A stretch of DNA of 64,000 bases from Roseateles sp. (GTDB lineage Bacteria > Pseudomonadota > Gammaproteobacteria > Burkholderiales > Burkholderiaceae_C): NCBI RefSeq assembly GCF_019237615.1, contig NZ_JAFAGT010000086.1, forward strand, positions 32,434 to 96,433, given 5' to 3'. Below, in pieces: positions 18,022 to 27,728 of the stretch. Below the pieces are notes generated by a model. That model saw only the letters and a program-made list of their open reading frames with translations, was not told where the DNA came from and did no database searches. How positions within the stretch are numbered: the first letter of the stretch is position 1; every line of letters begins with the position of its first letter. The position numbers and the translations under genes are program-made.

Positions 18022-18387
18022 CTAGAAGGACACCGTCCGGGGCAGGGCCTTGCTCCAGTAGAAGATCTCCCAGCGCTCGCGCAGGCCGCCGGTCGTGAAG
18101 GGGTCGGTGGCGATCAGCGCCTCGACCGCGGCCCTGTCCGGCGCGCGCACGACCCACAGCCCGCCCACCGGCGTCGCCTCGGGCGATTCGCGCAGCGAGC
18201 CCGCGACGCGCAGCAGGCCCTCGTGGGCGGCCACCCACTCGAGATGGGCCTGCAGCAGCTCGCGGCGCCGCGCGGCCATGCCGGGCCGGTCATGCAGGCG
18301 CACCGCGAACAGCGTCCAGTCCTCGTGGGCGTTGCCCGTCAGCGCGGCGAAATCGTGGGCGCTCACGGCGCCCCCAGCGTCGTGCAC
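18022..18387 (-). CDS. YciI-like domain protein
   Basis: 121-residue protein with the ferredoxin-like YciI pattern: an N-terminal strand WTLFAVRLHDRPG, central GSLRESPEATPVGGLWVV and C-terminal DPFTTGGLRERWEIFYW. YciI proteins are small dimers of uncertain function. The start is taken as GTG 18387, three bases after the DUF350 stop; GTG 18366 (SAHDFAALTG) is an equally good choice. It sits mid-operon between the DUF350 and beta-propeller genes. Confidence 0.7.
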   Translation of the reverse strand: MHDAGGAVSAHDFAALTGNAHEDWTLFAVRLHDRPGMAARRRELLQAHLEWVAAHEGLLRVAGSLRESPEATPVGGLWVVRAPDRAAVEALIATDPFTTGGLRERWEIFYWSKALPRTVSF

Positions 18388-18390
18388 GCC

Positions 18391-18615
18391 TCAGCCATGG
18401 ATGGCCGCTGCGACGATGTTGCCGATGGACAGGCACATCGCGCCGACGACGATGGCCAGCGCAACGTTCTTGCGTTCGACCAGTTCCACCCAGAGCTTGT
18501 ACGCGGGTGTCACCTTGTCGAGGATGATGAAGGACACCCAGAACACGACGACGCCGATGAAGGCGTACAGCGCCGAGCCGAAGATGATTTCAGGTTTGAG
18601 CCAGTCTAGGGTCAT
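18391..18615 (-). CDS. DUF350 (YjfL-like) small membrane protein
   Basis: 74 residues with two membrane segments (about 10-32 and 49-72) joined by a charged loop, matching the DUF350/YjfL family. Genes of this family repeatedly occur with PspA or SPFH proteins and polyamine-type enzymes, as in the E. coli yjfIJKLMC group. The start is 15 bp downstream of the DUF4178 gene; the next gene begins 3 bp after its stop. Biochemical function is unknown. Confidence 0.8.
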   Translation of the reverse strand: MTLDWLKPEIIFGSALYAFIGVVVFWVSFIILDKVTPAYKLWVELVERKNVALAIVVGAMCLSIGNIVAAAIHG

Positions 18616-18630
18616 GGTGATCGCTCCTTC

Positions 18631-20214
18631 TTACTTGTGGCCGCCGCCACCGCTGCTGTAGCCGCCGTAGCTGCCACCGCTGTTGCCGACGTAGACGCCG
18701 CTGCCGCGCGTGCTGGCGCGGCATTGCCGGTATTCGTTGCTGTTCTCGCCGAAGCTGTTCTTGTACCCCTCGCAGTCGTCGCCGGAGAAGGCGCGCAGCA
18801 GCGCGAACAGCAGCACGGCGAGGAACAGGCCGACGACGATGTTGCGCAGCAGCGTGCTGCCGCTGTTCTTGAAGGCCGAGGCGTCGCGCGCGAACTGTGC
18901 GGCCGGCGCGGACAGGCCGAAGGCCTTCTGCACCGCCTCGGCCGGCACGGGGCGGCCGCCGCTCCAGGTGACCTCGGGGCCTTGCTGCTCGCGGCTCAGC
19001 AGGTACTGGCCGTCGCGCGTGGCGTAGTCGACGACGCGGACGCGGTCCTCCAGTCGCACGGGCCAGTAGAACTCGCCCAGCACGTGCGTCGTCTTGGCCT
19101 CGTAGGCCCAGCGCTGGGCGTAGGCGCGGTCCTGCCAGCTCACGCCGTCGCGTGCGGGCGTGGGCGCGCCGGTCAGCGTGCGAACCAGGCTCCAGCCCTC
19201 GCGCGTGTCGACCAGGAAGGCAAAGCCCGCCAGCCGGTTGAACAGCAGGTATTCGCGCCAGAAGCTCTGCTCGTCGTCGGCGTCCTCGGGGAGGTCGCAG
19301 CGCTCCTGGTAGCCGACGACCTGCCAGGCCTCGGGCTTGTCGCCGGCCAGGGCCAGCGTGCCGTTGCGCCCCAGCGGGATCAGCGGCTCCAGGCCGGGGC
19401 TCTGGGGTGTGAAGCCCAGGGCCTTGGCCTCGCCCGCCGGCAGGTCCACGACGGCATGGCACTGGGCGCAGGCCATGCTCTTGGTCTGCGCAAGCTTGGG
19501 CTCCAGCGGCGCGCCGCAGTTGGGGCAGGCGATGGTCCGGCCCTTGAACTTGGCTTCGGCAACCGATTCGCCCTCGGCTGTCGTGCGCAGGCCTTGCAGG
19601 GCCAGGTCGGCCAGCTGCACGCCGCGCCCGACGGACCAGACCGGCGGGCCGTCCGCGCCGAACTCCAGCGTGCCGACCTCGTCCTGGGCGTTGCGCAGCT
19701 CGACGACGCGGCCGGGCCTGGGCGGGCGCGGCAGCTCGCCCTCGGCGGCGCGCACCGCGGCCTGTACGACGGCGGCCACCTGCCAGCGCTGGCCGGCCAG
19801 CGTCAGTGGCAGGCCGGGCCGCGCGTCCTGCGGCGGGGGCTCAGCGAGCGCCGCCTCCAGGCTGAGGACGAACTGGCCGTTGTCCTCGCTGAGCCAGCCC
19901 ACGCGCGGGTGCTCGCCGGCCTCGAAGAGCAGGTGCCATTCGTTCCAGTTGCCGAGCTCGGAGCCACGCTGCACGCGGCCGACGACGGCGAAGCCGCTGC
20001 CCATCCAGCGGCCCGTGGCGCCCAGCTGCAGCGGCGAGTAATCCTCGAAGATCTCGGCGCTCTGGCCGATGCGAGCGAGTGTCTCGCCGTCGCGCAGCAG
20101 CGTGCTGCGGCAGAAGCCGCACACGGCGCTGCCCGAGGCGGCGCTGGCGAACTCGACCGGCGCGCCGCAGTTGGGGCACGAAGCGCGCCAGCGGCGCTGC
20201 GCCTGCTCAGCCAA
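18631..20214 (-). CDS. DUF4178 zinc-ribbon membrane protein
   Basis: 527 residues. A zinc ribbon (C13, C16, C32, C35) is followed by a DUF4178 domain starting near YSPLQLGATGRWMGSGF, a second ribbon (CPNCGAP with CAQC, about 230-255) and a second DUF4178-like unit (LIPLGRNGTLAL). Near 455-480 one membrane helix precedes a Gly/Ser/Tyr-rich tail. The architecture implies a cytoplasmic or periplasmic scaffold anchored by its C-terminus. Its start overlaps the end of the SPFH gene by 8 bp. The family function is unknown, but it recurs with DUF350 and polyamine genes. Confidence 0.8.
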   Translation of the reverse strand: MAEQAQRRWRASCPNCGAPVEFASAASGSAVCGFCRSTLLRDGETLARIGQSAEIFEDYSPLQLGATGRWMGSGFAVVGRVQRGSELGNWNEWHLLFEAGEHPRVGWLSEDNGQFVLSLEAALAEPPPQDARPGLPLTLAGQRWQVAAVVQAAVRAAEGELPRPPRPGRVVELRNAQDEVGTLEFGADGPPVWSVGRGVQLADLALQGLRTTAEGESVAEAKFKGRTIACPNCGAPLEPKLAQTKSMACAQCHAVVDLPAGEAKALGFTPQSPGLEPLIPLGRNGTLALAGDKPEAWQVVGYQERCDLPEDADDEQSFWREYLLFNRLAGFAFLVDTREGWSLVRTLTGAPTPARDGVSWQDRAYAQRWAYEAKTTHVLGEFYWPVRLEDRVRVVDYATRDGQYLLSREQQGPEVTWSGGRPVPAEAVQKAFGLSAPAAQFARDASAFKNSGSTLLRNIVVGLFLAVLLFALLRAFSGDDCEGYKNSFGENSNEYRQCRASTRGSGVYVGNSGGSYGGYSSGGGGHK

Positions 20215-21238
20215 GTTTCTTCAGCAGGTCGGCCTTCTTCGCGGCGAATTCCTCGTCGGTCAGGATGCCCTTGGCCTTGAGGTCGCCGAGCTTCTCCAGC
20301 AGGGCCACGATGTCGTCGGGCCTGCTGGCCGCTGGCGCGGGCGCCGCCGTGCCGACACCGGCCAGGCCTTGGCCCAGCGTCTGTGCCAGCGTCTGGCCCA
20401 GGGCCACGCCGGCACCCAGGCCGATCGCCTCGCCGGCGATGCCGCTGCCGCCGCCCGCGGCACCCTTGGCCATCTCGGGCAGGGCCTGGGCGGCCTGGTA
20501 CTGCATGAACTGGCCCATGTTCTGGCCGATGATGCCCATGCCGATGCGCTGGTCGAGGATCTTCTGCAGCTCTTCGGGCAGCGACACGTTCTGCATCGTC
20601 ACCGACAGCAGCTCCAGGCCAAGAGCGGCGAAGGACGGCGCGGTCGCGTTCTTCAACGCGGCGGCGAACTCGATCTGGTTGGCGGCCAGGTCCAGGAAGG
20701 GCGTGCCGCTGCCGGCGACGGCGTCGCTGATGTGCTGCAGCATCAGGCCGCGCAGCTGGCCTTCCAGATCCTGTACCGTGTAGCGCTCGCGCGTGCCGGA
20801 GATCTGGCTGTGGAAGGTCTTGGCGTCCTGGATGCGGTAGGCGTAGTTGCCGAAGGCGCGCAGGCGCACGGCGCCGAAATCCTTGTCGCGGATGGAGATG
20901 GGCTGGCTGGTGCCCCAGCGCTGGTCGATCTGCTGGCGGGTGCTGAAGAAGTAGACGTCGCTCTTGAAAGGCGACTCGAACAGCTTGTCCCAGTTCTTCA
21001 GATAGGTCAGCACCGGCAGCGTCTGCGTCGTCAGCCTGTGGGTGCCGGGACCGAAGACGTCGGCGACCTGACCTTCGTTGACGAACACGGCAACCTGGGA
21101 TTCACGCACCACCAGCTGACCACCGTTCTGGATCTCCATGTCGGCCATCGGGAAGCGATACGACAGTGTGCCGTCGCTGTCTTCCGTCCACTGGATGATG
21201 TCTATGAACTGTTTCTTGATGAAATCCATCAGGGCCAT
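20207..21238 (-). CDS. SPFH domain protein with C-terminal SHOCT domain
   Basis: 343-residue SPFH/band-7-type protein (also described as virion core protein-like): N-terminal MDFIKKQFIDIIQWTED, a central SPFH body with GPGTHRLTTQTLPVL and VRLRAFGNYAYRI, a Gly/Ala-rich linker, and a SHOCT motif at about 309-343 (DDIVALLEKLGDLKAKG and ILTDEEFAAKK). Such proteins form membrane-associated assemblies. The start at 21238 has GGGAA five bases upstream; ATG 21229 is an alternative. First gene of the seven-gene reverse operon, divergent from moaE. Confidence 0.83.
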   Translation of the reverse strand: MALMDFIKKQFIDIIQWTEDSDGTLSYRFPMADMEIQNGGQLVVRESQVAVFVNEGQVADVFGPGTHRLTTQTLPVLTYLKNWDKLFESPFKSDVYFFSTRQQIDQRWGTSQPISIRDKDFGAVRLRAFGNYAYRIQDAKTFHSQISGTRERYTVQDLEGQLRGLMLQHISDAVAGSGTPFLDLAANQIEFAAALKNATAPSFAALGLELLSVTMQNVSLPEELQKILDQRIGMGIIGQNMGQFMQYQAAQALPEMAKGAAGGGSGIAGEAIGLGAGVALGQTLAQTLGQGLAGVGTAAPAPAASRPDDIVALLEKLGDLKAKGILTDEEFAAKKADLLKKLG

Positions 21239-21273
21239 GTCGATTCCCGGCGGGGGTGGAAGAAATGATGACA

Positions 21274-21301
21274 AGTATCGGGCGCCGCGCGCCGCCTTCA
21301 A
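21274..21301 (-). promoter_or_regulatory. Candidate promoter of the SPFH-polyamine operon
   Basis: On the minus strand TTGAAG (21301-21296) and GATACT (21279-21274) are separated by 16 bases, each matching 4 of 6 positions of the sigma-70 consensus. Predicted transcription starts about 28 bp before the SPFH start codon. Confidence 0.4.
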
Positions 21302-21311
21302 CGCTCAAACA

Positions 21312-21340
21312 GGTGAATCTCACCGCAGGCCAAGGTGAGA
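21312..21340 (+). promoter_or_regulatory. Mutually exclusive hairpins in the moaE leader
   Basis: GGTGA (21312-21316) can pair with TCACC (21320-21324). Alternatively, TCTCACC (21318-21324) can pair with GGTGAGA (21334-21340). The two share the same TCACC bases, so only one can form. The second covers the only purine-rich stretch (AAGGTGAG) before the moaE ATG at 21350. Confidence 0.35.
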
Positions 21341-21349
21341 ATCCGTGAC

Positions 21350-21823
21350 ATGAGCAGAGTTTGCATCCAGTCAGGAGACTTCGACGCCGGCGCAGAAATG
21401 AGCGCCCTGCGGGCCGCGGACGGCGGCGTGGGCGCCGTCGTCGCCTTCGTCGGCACCGTGCGCGAGCATGGCAGCGGCGCGGCCGTTTCGGCGATGGAGC
21501 TCGAGCATTACCCGGGCATGACCGAGGCGGCCATCGAGGCCATGGTGGACGAGGCCTTCACCCGCTTCGACATCCGCGCCGCCCGCGTCATCCACCGCGT
21601 GGGCCTGCTGCAGGCGCGCGACCAGATCGTGCTGGTGCTGGTCACCGGTGCGCACCGGGGCGCGGCCTTCCAGGCCTGCGAGTTCCTGATGGACTACCTG
21701 AAGACCCAGGCCCCGTTCTGGAAGAAGGAGCATGGACCGGACGGCGCACATTGGGTGGATGCGCGCGTGGCCGACGACGAGGCGCTGGCGCGCTGGGGCA
21801 TCCAGGGGGGCAATGCCCGATGA
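21350..21823 (+). CDS. moaE: Molybdopterin synthase catalytic subunit
   Basis: Uses the MoaD thiocarboxylate to build the dithiolene of molybdopterin. Conserved parts are FVGTVREHGSG, LEHYPGM, the HRVG stretch and the lysine-bearing YLKTQAPFWKKEHG. 157 residues from ATG 21350; a GTG at 21335 would add 5 residues. The stop overlaps the crcB start as ATGA. It is separated from moaD by the polyamine block and must be transcribed from its own promoter or from within that block. Confidence 0.92.
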   Translation: MSRVCIQSGDFDAGAEMSALRAADGGVGAVVAFVGTVREHGSGAAVSAMELEHYPGMTEAAIEAMVDEAFTRFDIRAARVIHRVGLLQARDQIVLVLVTGAHRGAAFQACEFLMDYLKTQAPFWKKEHGPDGAHWVDARVADDEALARWGIQGGNAR

Positions 21824-22185
21824 ATGCGCTGGCGGTGTCCCTCGGTGCGGCGCTGGGCGCGCTGGCCCGCTGGCAGGCGGGCGTCATGTTCAACACGCGC
21901 TGGGCGGGCTTCCCGCTCGGCACGCTGATGGTCAATCTGGTCGGCGGCCTGCTGATCGGCGTGGCGCTGGAGTGGTTCGGCCGCCAACCCCACGAGTTGC
22001 TGAAGTTGCTGTTGGTGACCGGTTTCCTCGGCGGGCTGACGACGTTCTCGGCCTTCTCCGGGGAGTCTCTGGTGCTGCTGCGCCATGGCAGCTTCGCCAT
22101 GGCGGCGGCGCACACGCTGGCCCATGTGCTGGGCGCGCTGTTTGCTGCCTGGGCGGGCATGAAACTCGTCCAGGCCTTGATCTGA
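21820..22185 (+). CDS. crcB: Fluoride channel CrcB/Fluc
   Basis: Small dual-topology fluoride exporter of the inner membrane, 121 residues with four membrane helices. The signature GFLGGLTTFSAFSGE (68-82) and the polar TLMVNLVGG motif (35-43) are intact. Its ATG overlaps the moaE stop as ATGA, so it is translationally coupled to a molybdopterin gene, and clpB follows 59 bp later. No fluoride riboswitch is apparent in the short upstream space. Confidence 0.9.
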   Translation: MNALAVSLGAALGALARWQAGVMFNTRWAGFPLGTLMVNLVGGLLIGVALEWFGRQPHELLKLLLVTGFLGGLTTFSAFSGESLVLLRHGSFAMAAAHTLAHVLGALFAAWAGMKLVQALI

Positions 22186-22190
22186 GACAA

Positions 22191-22218
22191 CTTGAAAAGC
22201 GTCGATAGGCGCCCACTT
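22191..22218 (+). promoter_or_regulatory. Sigma-32 (heat-shock) type promoter of clpB
   Basis: CTTGAAA (22191-22197) is followed after 13 bases by GCCCACTT (22211-22218), against consensus CTTGAAA and CCCCATNT. It lies 26 bp before the clpB ATG, and clpB is a standard heat-shock gene. Confidence 0.65.
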
Positions 22219-22244
22219 GGCTTCGCAACCGGAGGATTCATCCC

Positions 22245-24836
<2,592 letters not shown>

Positions 24837-24858
24837 CGCAACCCGACTCCGGGTTGCG
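24837..24858 (+). terminator. Hairpin after clpB
   Basis: Perfect 9-bp stem CGCAACCCG / CGGGTTGCG with loop ACTC begins directly after the clpB stop codon. No T-run follows, so termination may need Rho. Confidence 0.6.
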
Positions 24859-24876
24859 CGGCAATGGTCGGGAGAG

Positions 24877-24961
24877 GCTGTCGGGAAACTTGACAGCTTG
24901 CCCCGGCCATTCTCGTTTTCCCTTGCATGTCAATGAGATAGGCGTTGGCCCGCCTTTTGCT
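24877..24961 (+). promoter_or_regulatory. Sigma-54-type promoter with upstream TGTC-N9-GACA dyad
   Basis: TGGCCCG-N4-TTGCT (24946-24961) differs at one position from the consensus TGGCACG-N4-TTGCW, and its spacing is exact. About 50 bp upstream is the inverted repeat GCTGTC-N9-GACAGC (24877-24897), placed where a sigma-54 activator would bind. The PEP-CTERM gene starts at 25025. PEP-CTERM genes are known to be under RpoN with a PrsK/PrsR system in some bacteria; assignment to PrsR is inference. Confidence 0.55.
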
Positions 24962-25024
24962 TCCGTGGGCCGGGCGGCCACCGGCCGCGCATTTGCAAAC
25001 CTGACATGTAAGGGAGTGTTCCGT

Positions 25025-25666
25025 ATGAAATGGATGAGTTTTGGCCTTGCCTTGGCCATTGCCGCTGGTGGCGCAAGCGCCGCGCCGGTGGACCTGACCT
25101 TTGCCGGCACCTTCGTCAAGGACAACGACGTCCTGAAGTTCAGCTTCACGATCGACAGCGACCGTTCCGTTGGCGTCGTCTCGTCCAGCTGGGTGTCCGG
25201 GGGCTTCGATCCCATCCTCACCATCTTCGATGGCGCCGGCAACAAGATCACTTCCCAGGACGATGGCGGCGAGAGCGGCACGATCAACGTCAACGGCACC
25301 AGCTATACCTACGGTGTCTGGGACAGCTTCTACAACGTCAACCTGGCTGCGGGCAGCTACTACGCCGTCATCACGCAGTACAACAACTTCGCCAATACCG
25401 ACCAACTGGCCGATGGCTTCCAATGGGACGGCGTGGACAACTTCACGTTCACCCAAGGCTACGGCGGCGCGACCCAGGCCTTCTTCAACGGCGTCTGGGC
25501 GACCCCCGATCCCCGCACCGGAGCCTGGCGCTTCCACCTGCTCAACGTCGACGACGCGGTCGTGATCGACCCTAACGCGCTGCCCGAGCCCGCCTCCATG
25601 GCGTTGGCGGGTGTGGCGCTGCTTGGCCTCGCCACGGCTCGCCGCCGCACCGCGGCCCGGCGCTGA
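25025..25666 (+). CDS. PEP-CTERM-anchored exported protein, DVUA0089-like
   Basis: 213-residue secreted protein. The signal peptide ends near GGASA-AP. The body contains strands such as GGFDPILTIFDGAGNKI, resembling the DVUA0089 family of PEP-CTERM proteins. The C-terminus shows the sorting signal: LPEPAS, a hydrophobic helix and the Arg-rich end ARRRTAARR. Such proteins are processed by exosortase and are linked to exopolysaccharide and flocs; no exosortase gene lies in this window. Probably expressed from the sigma-54-type promoter at 24946, with a double hairpin after the stop. Confidence 0.85.
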   Translation: MKWMSFGLALAIAAGGASAAPVDLTFAGTFVKDNDVLKFSFTIDSDRSVGVVSSSWVSGGFDPILTIFDGAGNKITSQDDGGESGTINVNGTSYTYGVWDSFYNVNLAAGSYYAVITQYNNFANTDQLADGFQWDGVDNFTFTQGYGGATQAFFNGVWATPDPRTGAWRFHLLNVDDAVVIDPNALPEPASMALAGVALLGLATARRRTAARR

Positions 25667-25677
25667 TCCATCGCCTT

Positions 25678-25742
25678 GCCCCGCGCGTCGCGCGGGGCCT
25701 GCCGGCACGGCCGCCTCGCCTCTTCGGCAGGCGGCCGATTTT
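25678..25742 (+). terminator. Tandem hairpin terminator after PEP-CTERM gene
   Basis: A GC-only hairpin (GCCCCGCGCG / CGCGCGGGGC, 25678-25698) is followed by GGCCGCCT / AGGCGGCC (25709-25736) with a trailing GATTTT. The second has the form of an intrinsic terminator on the plus strand. Confidence 0.65.
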
Positions 25743-25774
25743 CATGGGCGCGCCGTCGGTTCCGGGCGCGTGCC

Positions 25775-26776
25775 TCACCACAGCGAGCGGTGGTCTTCCG
25801 TCACGCCGAGCAGATCCCTCACGCTTCGGGGCTCGGCATGCGGGCCGGCGCGCAGCGTGCCGGCGAAGCAGCCGACAGGCTGCACGTAGCGGCTGGCCGC
25901 GAAGCCGAAGTTCTTGTCGGCCGCCCGCGCGCCCTCGGGCGTGAAGACGAGATCCAGCAGGCCGTCGTCGGTGCTCACCCGCCAGGGAGCCAGCGGCCGC
26001 GCGACGTCGAACTCGAAGCGCGCGGCGCCCAGCGCGATGGGCCGGCCGTCCAGCCACAGCAGGTTTTCCTGGTGGCCGAAATAGCCCTGTTGCAGATTGA
26101 AGCCGATGTCGGGCCGGTGGGCGCTGGCCCAGCGCCAGGCCGTGTCGCGGGCGAGCAGCCCGTTGGAGGCGTCCACCGCGGCCCAGGCGCCGTCCAGTCC
26201 GAAGTGCCGGCCCCCGGCCTCGGCCCAGCCGCGCACGGGCAGGGCGGTGGTCTTCTGCGTCGCATGCGCCAGCCCGCCCGCGATGGGGCCGATGGCCAGC
26301 AGCGGTGGGGCCATGGCGGCCAGCGTCAGCTCGGCTTCCAGGTGCAGCGCCTGGGTGTCGACCCGCAGGTGCAGCTGATCGCCGGCCGCATGGCGCAGCG
26401 ACAGCCGCGCGCGCGGGCCGCGGAACCAGGCATGGGCGCCGGCCAGCGGCGCGTCCGACACGCCGCCCTGCAGGCCCGGCAGGCCGTCCTGGCTCCAGTC
26501 GGCCAGCAGACTGCGCTGGCGGCGGTCGAAGAGGTAGGCAAAGGCCGAGCAGGCCCAGCCGACGTCGACGATGGCCACGCCGACGAAGAGCTCGTCGTTG
26601 CCCAGTCCGACGTAGTGCCAGCGCTTGTGGTGCAGCCGGCGCCAGAGCCAGGAGCGGCGCTCGCGCAGACCCGTCCAGTCAATGCGGGCCAGGCGGCCGA
26701 CATGGCGGCCATGGGCGGGGGCGCCGTCGACGACGACGGACTCGGGGGCGGGGGTGATCACGATGGCGCGCATCAT
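25775..26776 (-). CDS. DUF2804 family protein
   Basis: 333 residues without a signal peptide or membrane segment. Features of DUF2804 include KRWHYVGLGNDELFVGVAIVD and YGHQ/NLLWLDG-like strands; the fold is probably a lipocalin-like beta barrel resembling AttH/CrtC-type proteins, by inference. The function is unknown. Start ATG ATG at 26776/26773. It is divergent from the sterol-desaturase-like gene, suggesting shared control of a lipid-related pair. Confidence 0.7.
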   Translation of the reverse strand: MMRAIVITPAPESVVVDGAPAHGRHVGRLARIDWTGLRERRSWLWRRLHHKRWHYVGLGNDELFVGVAIVDVGWACSAFAYLFDRRQRSLLADWSQDGLPGLQGGVSDAPLAGAHAWFRGPRARLSLRHAAGDQLHLRVDTQALHLEAELTLAAMAPPLLAIGPIAGGLAHATQKTTALPVRGWAEAGGRHFGLDGAWAAVDASNGLLARDTAWRWASAHRPDIGFNLQQGYFGHQENLLWLDGRPIALGAARFEFDVARPLAPWRVSTDDGLLDLVFTPEGARAADKNFGFAASRYVQPVGCFAGTLRAGPHAEPRSVRDLLGVTEDHRSLW

Positions 26777-26852
26777 GCGGCAGCCCCGCCCGCGCCGCCG
26801 TGCGGGATCACCCCAGCGCCGCCGCAGTCTGCCGAAGCCGCATCATGCGGGT

Positions 26853-27728
26853 ATGGACTGGCTGCTCGATCTCTACCACCGCCACGGCGACTGGCGCGAC
26901 CTGACCCTGGTCATGCTGTCGCCCGTCTTCGCCGTCTTCATCGCGATGGAGGCCTGGCGCTTCCGCAGGACCGGCGTCTTCGATTTCCGCGACACCTTCG
27001 ACAGCCTGAACAGCGGTGGCAGCTACCTGGTGGCCGACCTGATACTGCTCGTCGTGCTGGTGCTGCCGGCCATGGGCTGGGTCTATGACCACCGCCTCTT
27101 CACCATCGCCGTGACGCCCTGGCGCTTCCTGGGCTTGTTTCTGCTCGTCGAGTTCCTGTACTACGGTTTCCACCGCGGCAGCCATCGCATCCGCTGGTTC
27201 TGGTGCGCCCATGTCGTGCACCACGGCTCGGAGAAGATGAACTTCGGCACGGCGCTGCGGCAGAGCTGGTTCTACCCCGTCGCCGGCAACTGGCTGTTCT
27301 ACCTGCCGGCCGTGTGGCTGGGCTTCGAGCCGCGTTGGGTGCTGTTCGCGCTGTCGCTCAACCTCGGCTACCAGTTCTTCGTGCACACCACCTGGGTCGA
27401 CAAGCTGCCGGGCTGGTTCGAGTACGTCTTCAACACGCCTTCGCATCACCGCGTCCACCATGGCCGCAACCCGCAGTACGTCGACAAGAACTTCGGCGGC
27501 ATGCTCATCGTCTTCGACCGCCTCTTCGGCAGCTTCGTGCCCGAGGAGGCGCCCGTGGACTACGGCCTGGAGCATCCCTTCCCCACGCATAACCTGTTCT
27601 GGCTGAATGCGCATGAATGGCGCGCGATGTTCCGCGACATGGCCCGGGAGACCACCTGGGGCATGCGCCTGGCCCATCTGTGGAAGCCGCCGGGATGGCG
27701 GCGCCATGGCAACGGATTTCAGGGCTGA
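26853..27728 (+). CDS. Sterol desaturase/fatty acid hydroxylase family membrane protein
   Basis: 291-residue integral membrane diiron protein. Three histidine clusters are intact: HRGSH, HVVHH and HRVHH, with a further His near PFPTHNLFW. About four membrane helices precede and separate them. The superfamily hydroxylates or desaturates lipid substrates using oxygen; the substrate is unknown. The start at 26853 follows from the hydrophobic N-terminus MDWLLDLYHRHG. Its stop overlaps the end of the convergent peptidase gene by 10 bp. Confidence 0.85.
   Translation: MDWLLDLYHRHGDWRDLTLVMLSPVFAVFIAMEAWRFRRTGVFDFRDTFDSLNSGGSYLVADLILLVVLVLPAMGWVYDHRLFTIAVTPWRFLGLFLLVEFLYYGFHRGSHRIRWFWCAHVVHHGSEKMNFGTALRQSWFYPVAGNWLFYLPAVWLGFEPRWVLFALSLNLGYQFFVHTTWVDKLPGWFEYVFNTPSHHRVHHGRNPQYVDKNFGGMLIVFDRLFGSFVPEEAPVDYGLEHPFPTHNLFWLNAHEWRAMFRDMARETTWGMRLAHLWKPPGWRRHGNGFQG

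Noticed and set aside
26771..26850. Direct repeat of CATCATGCGG (26771-26780 and 26841-26850) between divergent genes
   Set aside because: One copy is the start codon region of the DUF2804 gene, and ten bases repeated once is weak evidence for an operator.
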